A stretch of 64,000 nt of DNA from contig CAADRB010000075.1 of NCBI GenBank assembly GCA_900708905.1, positions 36,007 to 100,006 on the forward strand, read 5' to 3'. Below the pieces are notes generated by a model, which saw only the letters and a program-made list of their open reading frames with translations, searched no databases and was not told the DNA's origin. Source of the stretch: Hymenolepis diminuta. Taxonomy: Eukaryota > Platyhelminthes > Cestoda > Cyclophyllidea > Hymenolepididae. This document shows positions 49,801 through 59,700 of this stretch, one piece after another (positions within the stretch are counted from its first letter, which is position 1; the number at the start of each line of letters is the position of its first letter). Made by a program: the position numbers and the translations under genes.

Positions 49801-51365
49801 GAAGCATAAAAACACACCAAGTATAAGAGTTACCACTGTTGCTGTTGTTGGATAAACGCGATTCTTGGTTATCAACATGCACGGAAAGACCAAGTTTGGT
49901 CAATATTTTCAGTAAAGAAAGTTTTCGCCTAAAATTTAGTATAGACTACCTGACGGCTTCCTGGTTTTACAAATCCCTGTCTTCTCACTTGAGCTATAAA
50001 CATTTTCTAAATCAACCTCTGTAATCGGATATCTATCACTAAAATGAATGATAGGTAATCATATTTTATTACATATGAAGCAGGATGATCGAATTCGACT
50101 GCTCCGAGCCGCAATGGATTGGCAAACAGAAGTTATGTTGGAAACGATTCTGGGTTATGGAGTTGATATTCACCTCCTGGGGCTACAACAAACTGCTTTA
50201 ATGAAAGGAAGACGAATGCCTTTAATATTTGAAGATTCAACGTACAAAAGTGCAAATTGGTTCCGATTGTCTACCAGCCAGGTAAATTTGAATTGCTTGA
50301 TAAAATAAAATAATCAATATTTACCTTAACAATCGGAAATAATTTGTTAAATGGCCATTTATGTTAATGGATAATCATCCTTTTTTACATCTATCTCGAA
50401 CCATATCGGTAGCACTTATTACAGATATAAATAACTCTTAGTAAATCATTTCAACTGTTATTTGAATAGATCTTTGGGCGATTTAATTAGTGTTTGCCTA
50501 GTTAAAGCTCGACCATTCAAAATAATTTAATTTAAAGGATTTTCCTGAGAAATAAATTCTTAACCACTCTGGAAATGTTCACGGCTCCCACGCTGCCACC
50601 TTTGTTTAACTCAAAAATTATTTAATTAACTTTGAAATACTGTAAATTTGGTTAATTCGTCTAACAACTGTAATTTAATTTTCTAATATTATTTCTCCAA
50701 TTAAAAATTGATATTCATGTTAAATTTACACGTGCGGAAAATTGATAAAACAGTTAAATTTTAACCTGTGGAAAATTTAATGGCGGTGTTACATTTCTAC
50801 GTATACAAACATCGACTTCAAATTTGGACTTAAACATGTAGAAATTTAAAATGAATTTAGATTTTCACGAGTGAAAAATTAGTAGCAAAGTTGGATTGGT
50901 TTAGTGTAAATGGCTGCATTAAAGAAAAATCGACAGTCCCATCAAAGGGAACTTATAACACAGAGGTGATAAAGTCCGCCTTATTTTGAAATAGTTAAGC
51001 ACTTCTCTTTGATTTACTAGAATTTTTATAACCTGATTTCATATTTGAATTGCATTTTAAATTAGATTCATATTTATTTTCGTCAGGTTCCAACAAAAAT
51101 GGACGCCTTTATGTGCTACGGAGCTGTAGTACCAGACGGTTATGGTGCTGCGTATAACCCCCATGCTGATAGTATAGTTGCTGTAATCAGTAGTTGGAAA
51201 AGTAATCCGAACACTAATGCCGTTCATTTTGCTGATCAGCTGGAACAATCCCTCATAGAAATGCATGATCTCGTTCTATCAAACTTAGAATTAGCAAAAC
51301 AGAAGTCATCAGAGCCAAATCAATGGACAATTCCCGAGGAAATTTCTGGAGTACCAGAGAATTGA
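28771..51365 (+). CDS. ChAT: Choline acetyltransferase (ChAT), 13 coding exons
   Basis: Thirteen exons join in phase into about 664 residues: 28771-28848, 30721-30915, 32135-32253, 34124-34177, 35925-36069, 37505-37682, 38666-38916, 45705-45805, 46593-46724, 48700-48822, 48905-49046, 50084-50281, 51087-51365. ChAT transfers acetyl from acetyl-CoA to choline in nerve-terminal cytosol. Family marks in order: [17 protein letters not shown] (signature 1 region), [38 protein letters not shown] joined to [20 protein letters not shown] (signature 2, catalytic His355), [20 protein letters not shown], and STSQ with [11 protein letters not shown] near the end. NSNPGMVFP and YESASTRRF match insect ChAT closely and separate it from carnitine acyltransferases. 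Length is normal for the family. The start at 28771 was chosen because no Met precedes the KPLPRLP exon, which has an in-frame stop just upstream, and exon 1 joins it in phase 0. Confidence 0.95.
30050..30322 (+). repeat. Dispersed repeat family B, copy 2 (ChAT intron 1)
   Basis: It matches the 3' part of 42903-43256, for example CTCTCTCACTCATCCTCATC against CTCTCTCACTCGTTTGAATC, then GTGATGTCATCAATACAT, GGCCTAATCAAC, and TTCGGTGTTCTGCTCTAAG against TTGGTGTTTTACTCTTAA. Confidence 0.6.
30721..30915 (+). CDS. ChAT: ChAT coding exon 2
   Basis: Residues 27-91. It starts after ATTATTTTAG with [19 protein letters not shown], the N-terminal choline/carnitine acyltransferase signature region. It ends TTGG before GTAAGG. 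Confidence 0.93.
31170..31290 (+). repeat. Dispersed repeat family A, partial copy
   Basis: It resembles 36780-36900: ATCACTGAATGTG against ATCGCTGAACGTG, then GGATCTCCCGACCTTTGACT against CGATCTCACAACCTTTGACT. It lies in ChAT intron 2. A shorter piece of the same kind (CATCACTGAATGT) occurs near 7515. Confidence 0.5.
32135..32253 (+). CDS. ChAT: ChAT coding exon 3
   Basis: Encodes [20 protein letters not shown] and [12 protein letters not shown], matching the WLNDMY...LPVNSSP block of ChAT. It ends in phase 2 before GTATGT. Confidence 0.93.
34124..34177 (+). CDS. ChAT: ChAT coding exon 4
   Basis: A 54-base exon after TTTTTATCGCAG, encoding [18 protein letters not shown] (human: FAASLISGVLSYKALLDS). 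It ends in phase 2 before GTAAGT. Confidence 0.92.
34768..34785. repeat. (AT)n microsatellite
   Basis: Eighteen bases of perfect AT repeat lie in ChAT intron 4. Confidence 0.8.
35925..36069 (+). CDS. ChAT: ChAT coding exon 5
   Basis: Encodes [20 protein letters not shown] through [11 protein letters not shown]. The reading phase requires the acceptor ATAATAG at 35924, which lacks a good pyrimidine tract. The donor GTTCGT is also non-standard, but the joined protein is right at both ends. Confidence 0.88.
36780..36900 (+). repeat. Dispersed repeat family A, partial copy
   Basis: Related to 31170-31290. It also shares GACGTGCTCGTTGAC exactly with 62360-62374, which links the short pieces to the longer A copies. 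It lies in ChAT intron 5. Confidence 0.5.
37505..37682 (+). CDS. ChAT: ChAT coding exon 6
   Basis: Encodes [20 protein letters not shown] and on to [20 protein letters not shown], matching the VLDVV...PIGLLT block. Acceptor CTACTTTACAG; it ends in phase 1 before GTAAGC. Confidence 0.92.
38330..38470 (+). repeat. Dispersed repeat family C, copy 2 (ChAT intron 6)
   Basis: Partner of 1490-1650, sharing ATTGATAAG, GATGGATGA, and ACATAAACTCTGCTACTTTG followed by AGCTTCGTTTTTCG. Confidence 0.5.
38666..38916 (+). CDS. ChAT: ChAT coding exon 7
   Basis: Encodes [20 protein letters not shown], an acidic lineage-specific stretch ([16 protein letters not shown]), then [20 protein letters not shown]. 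The first half of the catalytic signature is at the exon end. Confidence 0.93.
41493..41580. repeat. Imperfect inverted repeat
   Basis: GTTAATTATGATT at 41493 is mirrored by AGTCATAATTAAC ending at 41580, and the inner arms GAGAGAAAG and CTCTCTCATTT also pair. The arms are about 30 bases. Confidence 0.5.
42903..43256 (+). repeat. Dispersed repeat family B, copy 3 (ChAT intron 7)
   Basis: The best-preserved copy with both ends, starting TGAGGGATGACTCTC and ending near CCCTTACA. It matches 11770-12152 over its whole length and 30050-30322 over its 3' part, in the same orientation. Its terminal TG and CA are consistent with a solo LTR. Confidence 0.6.
45705..45805 (+). CDS. ChAT: ChAT coding exon 8 (catalytic His)
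   Basis: Begins after TTCCTTTCTTCAG and encodes [20 protein letters not shown], then [13 protein letters not shown]. It holds the catalytic histidine. It ends in phase 2 before GTAAGT. Confidence 0.94.
46593..46724 (+). CDS. ChAT: ChAT coding exon 9
   Basis: Encodes [20 protein letters not shown] and [19 protein letters not shown], aligned to LPAPRRLRW of human ChAT. It ends in phase 2 before GTTAGT. Confidence 0.9.
48700..48822 (+). CDS. ChAT: ChAT coding exon 10
   Basis: Encodes [19 protein letters not shown] and [17 protein letters not shown], matching the KFDNYGKTFIK...SPDAFIQVALQLAFY block. It ends in phase 2 before GTAAAT. Confidence 0.93.
48905..49046 (+). CDS. ChAT: ChAT coding exon 11
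   Basis: Encodes [20 protein letters not shown] and [20 protein letters not shown], one of the most conserved stretches of ChAT. The intron before it is 82 bases. Confidence 0.95.
50084..50281 (+). CDS. ChAT: ChAT coding exon 12
   Basis: Encodes [20 protein letters not shown] to [10 protein letters not shown]. The STS triplet is the conserved acyl-CoA/choline pocket motif. The acceptor may instead be AAG at 50080, adding one Gln. Confidence 0.92.
50715..50910 (+). repeat. Degenerate tandem repeat, about 35-base unit (ChAT intron 12)
   Basis: Roughly five diverged units follow the pattern GTTAAATTT, then an ACNNGTG-type word, then GAAAATT or a close variant. Examples begin at about 50719, 50752 and 50790. 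The period was judged by eye. Confidence 0.5.
51087..51365 (+). CDS. ChAT: ChAT coding exon 13 (terminal)
   Basis: Begins [25 protein letters not shown] and continues through the final helix [20 protein letters not shown] to a TGA at 51363-51365. No AATAAA is seen before the assembly gap at 51576. Confidence 0.94.
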   Translation, partial: VPTKMDAFMCYGAVVPDGYGAAYNPHADSIVAVISSWKSNPNTNAVHFADQLEQSLIEMHDLVLSNLELAKQKSSEPNQWTIPEEISGVPEN

Positions 51366-52613
51366 TATACACATATATTTAAAAATAACTCAGACTCAGC
51401 GATATTAGAGAGAGATCTTTCGGCTTTATGCCAAACCCCTCAGTCAACACGGCTGGTTGTGATTTGTACAAATAATGCCCCAGTGATAACCATGGGCAAT
51501 ACTACTGTTATTTAATTTGATTCCAATATGTTATTAGATTCAAAATATTTACTTTCGGTGTTGTTTATTCTCCGGNNNNNNNNNNNNNNNNNNNNNNNNN
51601 NNNNNNNNNNNNNNNNNNNNNNNNAGTTACTAACACGATTCTTTATATAGAGGATGTAACTTTCTTACTTGAAATGTATTTTCCCTTTTCATCCCTTCCT
51701 TTCCTCTCTAACTCTGTAATCATCACAATTTCAGTACATATAACTTCATCTAAAATGTGTCTTTTGAATTTGGTTTACAAGTCGGCGAGGTAAGACTTTT
51801 AATGTAAAGGGTCGGTCACAGGTTATATAAAAAAGACTATTTGAGAAAGGCATGACTTTTAATGATTAATCTACCAAAGCAGAGCAAACTGGAGATTTTA
51901 AATTAAAAATAAAAGTTATTTTCATTAGAAATATAGACTGACTGTCAGTCTCCGTACGCCTGAGATGTTGGATTGAAATCTATTGGGAATATTGCGTCAC
52001 GAATCATGTTATTTTAAAATCTAAAGAAATCCTATTCTGATGAGCGAACTAACTTACCAGTTTTCCATTTAAAAAATTGCAGTGTACATACATATTAAAT
52101 TCTCTAGCATTTCCAAGAGTTAAACCAAATTTCTTCACCAAATTTTAAAACCAAATTGAAATTGTAAGACAGTTATGCAGATTTCACTTATCATCCCACT
52201 AAAACTAATCACTTGAAATCACTGCTATATTTGTTTTAATGCATTCAAAGGGATGTTTAATCGTGGATGCTCCGACATATTGACTGACCTGAATGGTTTG
52301 ATCTGACGTATTTCTCTGTGAAAGAATGAACGATTTTTAAGGGAATCTTTCCCTTTCTCACACTCCTACCTTTTGCTTTACTCTTGAAAATAACTCAATT
52401 AAATTTGAATTCCCCATTGTTTGAGATTTGTATTTAAATTTAGAATTCCAGTTATTTCTTTGTCTTAATAACAAATTAATATCCATGTTCATTTGCACAT
52501 AAGAAGAGTCATTTGCCTAAATATTTGTTTGGGTTGTGATACAAAAATGGATAACTGTGTGAGTACTTACAGACTTTAAATATACTTGTAACTCGTTTGA
52601 TCTTTTAACATTG
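51366..52613. other. No gene seen; includes ChAT 3' UTR and assembly gap
   Basis: The ChAT 3' UTR must begin here but its end is not marked by AATAAA before the gap. After the gap nothing is recognisable up to the inverted-repeat element. Confidence 0.5.
51576..51624. other. Assembly gap, 49 N
   Basis: Run of undetermined bases, 210 bases after the ChAT stop codon. Confidence 0.99.
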
Positions 52614-52856
52614 ATGCTATAGCCAGCAGATGTCTATCAACACAGATATCGGTCATCACGCCGGGACACCGACAACGAGACATGACTGACGTCTAACGAA
52701 GAAATATTTTGTATATAAACATTATTTACTTATTAATAAATTGGGGTGGCTTGCCTGCCACCTCCGAACTGATCTGGCGACATGGGTGACTTGATTTATT
52801 CCATCTATTCCTTCTATTCGATCGATGTGGCCTCGATAGATTTCGACGTTATTACA
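52614..52856 (+). repeat. Left terminal inverted repeat arm
   Basis: About 240 bases, beginning ATGCTATAGCCAGCAGATGT and ending CGACGTTATTACA. The reverse complement is found at 53495-53815. Confidence 0.85.
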
Positions 52857-53494
52857 ATTAACAAATGCAGACAGTAGTACAAGTAAACATAATGAAAGTC
52901 ATTAGTTTATTTTAAGGTATTTTTTATAATTATTATACTTGATTCTAAGAAGGGAATACAAAGCAAATACCTTCCAAATACCTGGATGTCTCATTTTAAT
53001 ACATGTTGAAAAGGAATTATAAGAAGCCTGCTTAATATATACTCTATTGTATTTCATTAATAATATTAATGGAAAATAAAATTTGCAGTTAAGGCCGTAT
53101 TTATTTCAAAAAACGGCTGATTTATTGTTTTGAACACAATGTCTACAAACATTTTGCATATTTCATGGGATAACTTTTACGTTAGGTTCGAAAATTGCTC
53201 AGGTAGTCTACAAATGAATTTTTTCATCAAAACAAAATCGAATTAATATGAATGTAAAAACGGTACCGAACAAGGCCGGAGTAAGTGCATAGTTATTTCA
53301 TTAATAAATGTTGCCAGACAAAGCGATAAGCATACACTCTGAAGAGGAAGAGTGGCTTAAAATTCTTTTAAGTTCTCCTGCCTTAAACAGTTTAGTGCAC
53401 TTTAAAACAGCAATAATAAGTGACAACAATAAAATTAAATGGTCTCACAAAGTGTATGATTCTACTTATTATTTTAAGAAGAATATTTGTAGAG

Positions 53495-53815
53495 TGTAAT
53501 AACGTCGAGAGGGTCTATCGAGGCCATAGCGATCGGATAAATGGAATTAGTCAAGTCACCCATTTCGAATTCAGAGGTGGCAAACAAGCCGCTCATCAAT
53601 TTATTAATTAGTAAATTAGGTTTACTTACAAAACATTTCTTTGTTGGACGACAGTCCTGTCTCGTTGTCGGTGTCTCGATGTGATAATAGACACCCGTTT
53701 AGGTATCTATGTACAAACACACAGCGGGACCACCTGTGGACACTAGTGGAGATCTTATTGTCAGTCGATCATCTCCGATCGCTAGGTGATGATAAACATC
53801 TGCTGGCTATAGCAT
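53495..53815 (-). repeat. Right terminal inverted repeat arm
   Basis: Inverted partner of 52614-52856, about 320 bases, longer because of an internal segment absent from the left arm. Confidence 0.85.
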
Positions 53816-56588
53816 AGAGGAATTTGAAGCAACATATTTCTCATAATTTTCGGTAAAAGGTTGAACCAGATTGAATAAAATAAAAAATTAATTCTGCAAA
53901 AAACTGAAATTTAGTGGCGTAACACTCACCGTAGCTGTTGACTTTGAGTTGCTTAGATGATTAGGTTACTGAGTTTTCTCCTGACTGGCTGATGTGGAAG
54001 CTTTAATAAAAAGTGGCTCTTCAAATCATTTGTCTCCTCTCTAGTCGTTTGATAATTCCAATTCCTTACCTTTCCTTTGCATTCATACCCAAAATAAAAC
54101 AGCTATTAACTCGTATACTATTGCATACAAGAAAATAATATTTTCCCCAAAATACTCCTTATTTGTAAGATTCTTTATATTCCACCTTTTAATTCCTACT
54201 TCCTTTAATTCCCTTTTATCCGAACGAATTTATTTATATTTCGGCTGTAAACAGCGCATAATATAAATCGACATATCGATACGTAAACATGTGTCCTATT
54301 TTGATACAGCGGTTTGAGCCGTTTTGCACTATGCAGTTGGGTCATATTTGTAACTAGTGGAAAGTCCCAGGGAATATAAGAGTCAGTTATAGTATCTAAA
54401 AGAGAAGACCAGCTTATAACAAATACGTTCAAATGCAAAAAATATCAAAATAGATAGGGACATAAATCCTCAATTTTAATTAAAAATGTATGCCATGAAC
54501 AATTTTACAATCGAAGGTGTTATCAATGTGGGAATTATTTGACTTATTTATTACGAAATCATGCTTTACCCACGTAAGCATGCAGTAACCAGAGGAGACA
54601 TTTTACTACCTTCCCATTTTTTCCCTAAATTATGGAGTTACTTTAGAGTCCATAAGGAATAAGGGTTTACTAGCCGAAAATGCCGATATGTCTCGAGTAG
54701 AAGATGCTTTCGATGGTGTATCCAGTTCCAATTATCCCTTTTCTACTCATTCAGGCACTCCTACGTAGGATGCAAGCCTGTGATTTTTTGCATGAAATAA
54801 CGGATTATTACTCGTTAATATAGATTAAGATGGATTAGCATCTATATTAAGGTCATTGGATAATGCACCTATTTTACACATCATAAGGCATTCAGAGTTA
54901 AAGATATATATGAAATTGTTTGGATAAGAATGTAACGTTATTTCTGTTGTTTTCTCCTCGGGTAACAGGAAGATTTCGCCTCAAGAATTTTACATTTCTT
55001 ACCTACATTCTTTACTTAAACGTAATTATAAAACATCGGCAATAAGCATGACAAACATCGATAGCCCAATGATGTAAAATTGCATTGACCTTGTTTATAA
55101 GTTTAATGAAAGTAGCGGCGATCACACATTTCAAATTTTTCAAAATTTTCTGCTGTCTTGATCAAAAATTTATTTATACTTGGGGAAATTTTATAAACAC
55201 AAAGGGTTCTGAAAGAACACTATCAGAGAAAGTAAGAATAAAATAAATTGTTTACAAAAATGTCATATCTTACCCATTGAATAACCCAAAATGGTATGAA
55301 AGATAATGCTTATCCACAAATGAAAATATACATTTAGGTATACGTTACCACCCAGTGTTAGAAAAAACGAGCAAGAATGGTGCTTGAAAGTATATTGGGA
55401 TGGAAAAGCACTCAATATTAATGAAAATCAAAGTATTATTCAGTGCATACGATGTTTATTAAACCAAACGGTATAATTAAATACCCAACTTTCAATCAAT
55501 TAATCCCACCTATTCATAGAAGCAATTAACTTACACTGATTTCAAACATGAAATTATGCATCTAAAATAAACTGAAATCAAAATTTGTCAGTATTTTAAA
55601 CGTAATACAATGTATTTAAATAGATTTATCAGAGTGCTCGAATAACAGCAAGCTATGATTTTAGGAGTGAAAAAGATGTATACGATCAGTAGGTTGGCCT
55701 TTACCACAAATACATTTGGCGATCTTATGTGTTGAAACTGGATCCATTTTTTTCCAAAAAATACAAAATTTACTTCAGTGTAGATAAGATTTGTAAATTA
55801 AATTCACATTCGCAAATAATGTAATATCTGGATGGTTTTAGCAAGTGTGATGCAAAATAACAAATCACTATTCAAGTAAATAAATTTGTATTATTCGATA
55901 ATTTTAGGAATAATTTTTAATTGTTTGGCAGCGCCCATCCAAATATTTGGAAATACTTTAATTTGCGGATAAATTAATATGCTAACATTTACTTGGACTC
56001 AACAGTACTAAAAAATCCATGAAATAAAAGCTCCATAAATGTTAAAGAATGATAAAAGAGTAGAAAGGCTTGAGTTCTGAAGAATGATTTCTTGTAAAAT
56101 TTCGTACACATTATCACATAAGTTATATTTGGATTACATTTTTACATTAAAATGTAAAACGTTATCAATGACCAAACAATCTTTTGATCATTAGGGTTTT
56201 TAAATATATTATTACACGAAGAATTTTACTTAAACTGAATGGAAAATTGTTATAATCTTCCAACCATATCAAGGATGACCGCCCTTTGAAAGGCGCTTTT
56301 TAAAATAATGAAGTTTCAGTAGATTTTGCTGTGAATTTCAACTGATTTTCATCTTTTTAAAATTTCTTCGCATATTATGAATGGTATATTTGCTCATTCT
56401 TGCTTTCCTTTCGATAAATATTTGATTTATATGAAAGCAATATGCATTTTAAATTAGAGGGGATATTTTCATGTTTTCTATTTTGCTTTATTTGTTCCTA
56501 TTGGTCATATCTGTTTATAATAATGATTATCATTTAAATATATATTATTAATTTTTTGTTGATATTTGACGCGACTTTTTATTTGCAC
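53816..56588. other. No gene seen upstream of the FERM gene
   Basis: AT-rich, with a family D repeat at 54130-54425. No protein family was recognised on either strand. Confidence 0.5.
54130..54425 (-). repeat. Dispersed repeat family D, copy 2, with coding remnant
   Basis: Partner of 8430-8725. Its minus-strand frame (54438-54205) reads through RTHVYVSICRFILCAVYSRN and INKFVRIKG, longer than in copy 1 and open for 77 codons. Confidence 0.6.
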
Positions 56589-56681
56589 GATATATACAAA
56601 AGCAGTGCATTAAATTGGGTCTATTTCCATCCATTCTCTCTTTACATAGTAATTTAGATTTCGAGTAAAGTAAATACTATC
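56589..56681 (+). promoter_or_regulatory. Possible promoter or 3' splice site of the FERM gene
   Basis: TATATACAAAAG at 56591-56602 resembles a TATA box about 90 bases before the start codon. Alternatively CTCTCTTTACATAG ending at 56649 could be a 3' splice site for an upstream or spliced-leader exon. The sequence does not decide between them. Confidence 0.35.
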
Positions 56682-56789
56682 ATGACGATTGAAGTTATTG
56701 ACAAGTCGGCTCCTGTTGAGAAAAAAGTCAAAACGATAAACGTGCGAGTGCTGCATCTCGATGAAACAGTGTACAATTTCAATCTTCCG
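56682..56789 (+). CDS. FERM gene coding exon 1
   Basis: 36 codons from ATG, MTIEVIDKSAPVEKK then VRVLHLDETVYNFNLP, ending in phase 0 before GTGAGT. Confidence 0.85.
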
Positions 56790-59700
56790 GTGAGTATACA
56801 ACTACTATAGCTATTAAACTTCCAGCCAATTTAATATTTTTTATTTTCAAATTTTAGCATCACGCTAGCGGTGCTGAACTGTATGTTCAAGTAATACGGA
56901 AATTTAATATTCTTGAGTCGGATTATTTTGACCTGGAGTTTATGGATGAAAATGGAGTCAGAGTAAGGAGCTATTTATTTTTGGCTCTGTGCAATTATTA
57001 TTATTTTTATTAACTATTAAATCGATTTTTACACTTAGTGCTGGATGGATCATACAAGGCCCCTAGTTCGTCAAATTGCTCATGGAAAAGATATGGTCTT
57101 CCGATTTAGTGTTAAATTTTACACTCCCCATCCAAACCTTCTTGAAGAAGAATATACAAGGTAAATATCCCGTTCTTAAAATTAATTGCAAATCGAGATT
57201 TTTAATAACCTATTTTTTGGTTGACGAGCTTATTATGCTCATTATATGATAATTTACAATTCTCTGGTCATGTTATGCTTATTGATTTTCTGTGACTATT
57301 ATATTCTCCAAATGTTAAAGACACTAGTCAATGGTAGATTATTCAGTGGTCGGCTGGTGCTTTTGCTAAAGCTCTCAAAGCTTATCTAATTCCGTAAATT
57401 CTTTAGTTTCGTGAATCGCTTCTACAACCTAAAGTAAATGAACAAGTTAGAACGTTTTGTAAAACGCTTTGGAGGTAGCTTAAACGTCACCTGGTTTAGT
57501 TGATAAATAGAGTAAAACATTTTCAACGTCTACAGTGTCCCCGCATTATTGATATTAGAGCATCTCTATACGATGTCATTATCTTGACTTGCGAATACCT
57601 ATCAAACCGATATGACTTTCTTTTGCATTTCTCCAAACGCACATGTTACCTCGTATATCTACACTCTCCTAATTGCCATATGATGATTTTTATTGATAGC
57701 TCATCAGACAAACAATGGACGCTAATCCGTCAACCTCACCTAGCGTATCGTAATCTGATCTCTTTATCAAAACTCTGCGCTGACGCTTCTCTTTTAATTT
57801 ATATTTTCTCTCTATTTATTTCTCTCTTATTCTCTCATTCCTTTTCGTTTATCTGATATAACCTCACTCAACTCTTCTTCCTATTGGCATTTAGGAAGTG
57901 GATTAGTTTGATCAGTTGATATTTCTATACCTAAGTTGATCGGGCTTCTAAAGCAGTTCTATCGACTGGATGTAGTAATATTTTACTTATGTTATATCTC
58001 ACCGTAACTTTTAAGGACCATACATATGATAATAATTTGCACTGAAATTTAATTGCGAATAAGGAGTGAAATATTTGGGCGCTAATCATAAAATATATAA
58101 AAATTCACTTTAATCAAAATATCAGCTAGGAATTTTTTCTTTATTCAGTTAGACATTCAAAAGTCAAATAACAACATTTTATTGTGAAGTTTATAGGAAC
58201 CATCATCCTTCTTCTGCAACGATTTTAATGGTATTGGTAATGACTACTTTTTGATTCCATAACATTATAGATAGATACAGTTTTGCAAAATTGAGCATTT
58301 GAATATTATGCATTGGTGGTGCGGCGGAGTCCGTGCTTGTCAAAAATAACTGTTCGAAAGACTTTTTGAAATCGCGCAATTATTTCATTTGGCGAGCCGA
58401 TTTTGGTAAAACTGGTTGCCAAATCTGTTATTACGCAGTTTGTAAGTTTAAAATTAAAAGTTTTTAAGAAATTATCTATTGAAAAAAAATAGAATTAGAT
58501 TTCGCGTTGTTCACCATGGCATTTGATTTGTTAGAAACTGTTGAATCTTTTAATATGATCACCATGTCATGCTCATTTTCGGGTTGAAAAGCTAGAAATG
58601 ACTGTATCTGAATCTACGATGTTTGAATTGTAATTCTTTCATGTGCGCCAGTGGCACAGCAGTTAATGTATACGTCTGGAATGTCAGATATCATGAGATT
58701 GATTCCCTTTGTCGCACTCTCGGGTATCGGAATAGTCAAGCGCGTTTGTTAAGTTTGACAAACGGAATTAGATTTTCTCGCCAAGGGGCTCCTTGATGCT
58801 ATTCCTCTATCCAGATGATGGTTGAAAACACTTTTTAAAATGGTCTTTGCAGTTATTACTAGGTAAACTACCATAAACAGGAAAAAATGAGTATTTAAAA
58901 TATACGCAAACTGCTCATAAGGCAAGTAACTCTTCATTTTTACAGTATCCTGAAAGTTTGGATATTGATTAGACTGACTGTTCTGTAGCCTATAAAAACT
59001 ATAATGTCGAACTAAGAAAAATAACAGGATGGGGTATATTTAAAACAAACTCGTAGATCTATTGCAAATAAACGTGCTTCCAATGCTCGTGGTTGAGAAA
59101 CTTAGGCTTTACCATTTCTTTTAAACTTCTCCTACTCCTAGAGCCATTTTCTACTGAATCCTTCCGTTGATCTGAATTATTCAGTACAGTTTCATAAGCA
59201 CTAATGAGTATCAATCTTGTAACCTCTAGACTTAACAAGAGCCAAGTGCTTTGAAGAAGGTACACTCATCAAAAGGCATTTTAGCTATATTTCAAACTGA
59301 CTATTTTTTTCTTTTTGAAATATGGAATGCACTGGGTTATTTATAAATGTTTTACTGCACAAATAGCACCCCGTTCAGTGGACATCCAATTTCACTAATT
59401 GAATGAACAAAAAAGTCATCTTGAGAATGCCATTTTATTGTTTCCTTTGCTTCACATTCGCGAGCTTCATTTGTTCCACATTTGAAGGACACATATTGTG
59501 AGATATTGCTGCCTTTAAATTATGGGGATCCCAGGTGCATGTGTTCCAGCACATGTCTGTGCAGGTAAAAAGTGGAATTCCTTCTTCGGACGTTATCCTT
59601 TTTCTACACATATTTCACTTCTCTTTCCTTCGCCGTAGGTACCTCTTCGCGCTGCAGATTAAACGAGATCTGGTGACTGGTGTTCTGATATGCAGTGAAA

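Larger units (their letters stand above)
52614..53815. mobile_element. 1.2 kb element with long terminal inverted repeats (non-autonomous DNA transposon)
   Basis: The ends are near-perfect inverted copies: ATGCTATAGCCAGCAGATGT at 52614 and its reverse complement ending at 53815. The arms continue, with GACACCGACAACGAGACA, GAAGAAAT or AAGAAATG, AATTAATAAATTG, GCCACCTC, ATGGGTGACTTGA, TGGCCTCGATAGA and CGACGTTATTAC shared in order. They span 52614-52856 and 53495-53815. The right arm has about 80-100 extra bases near 53680-53770. The 640-base middle has only short open frames and no transposase, so it would need help to move. I cannot assign a superfamily. An AT duplication at the ends is possible but may be part of the inverted repeat. 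Confidence 0.85.

Noticed and set aside
57500..57856. 118-codon open frame in FERM intron 3
   Set aside because: No recognisable domain. It overlaps a pyrimidine-rich patch weakly like family B repeats and sits inside an intron fixed by phase on both sides.
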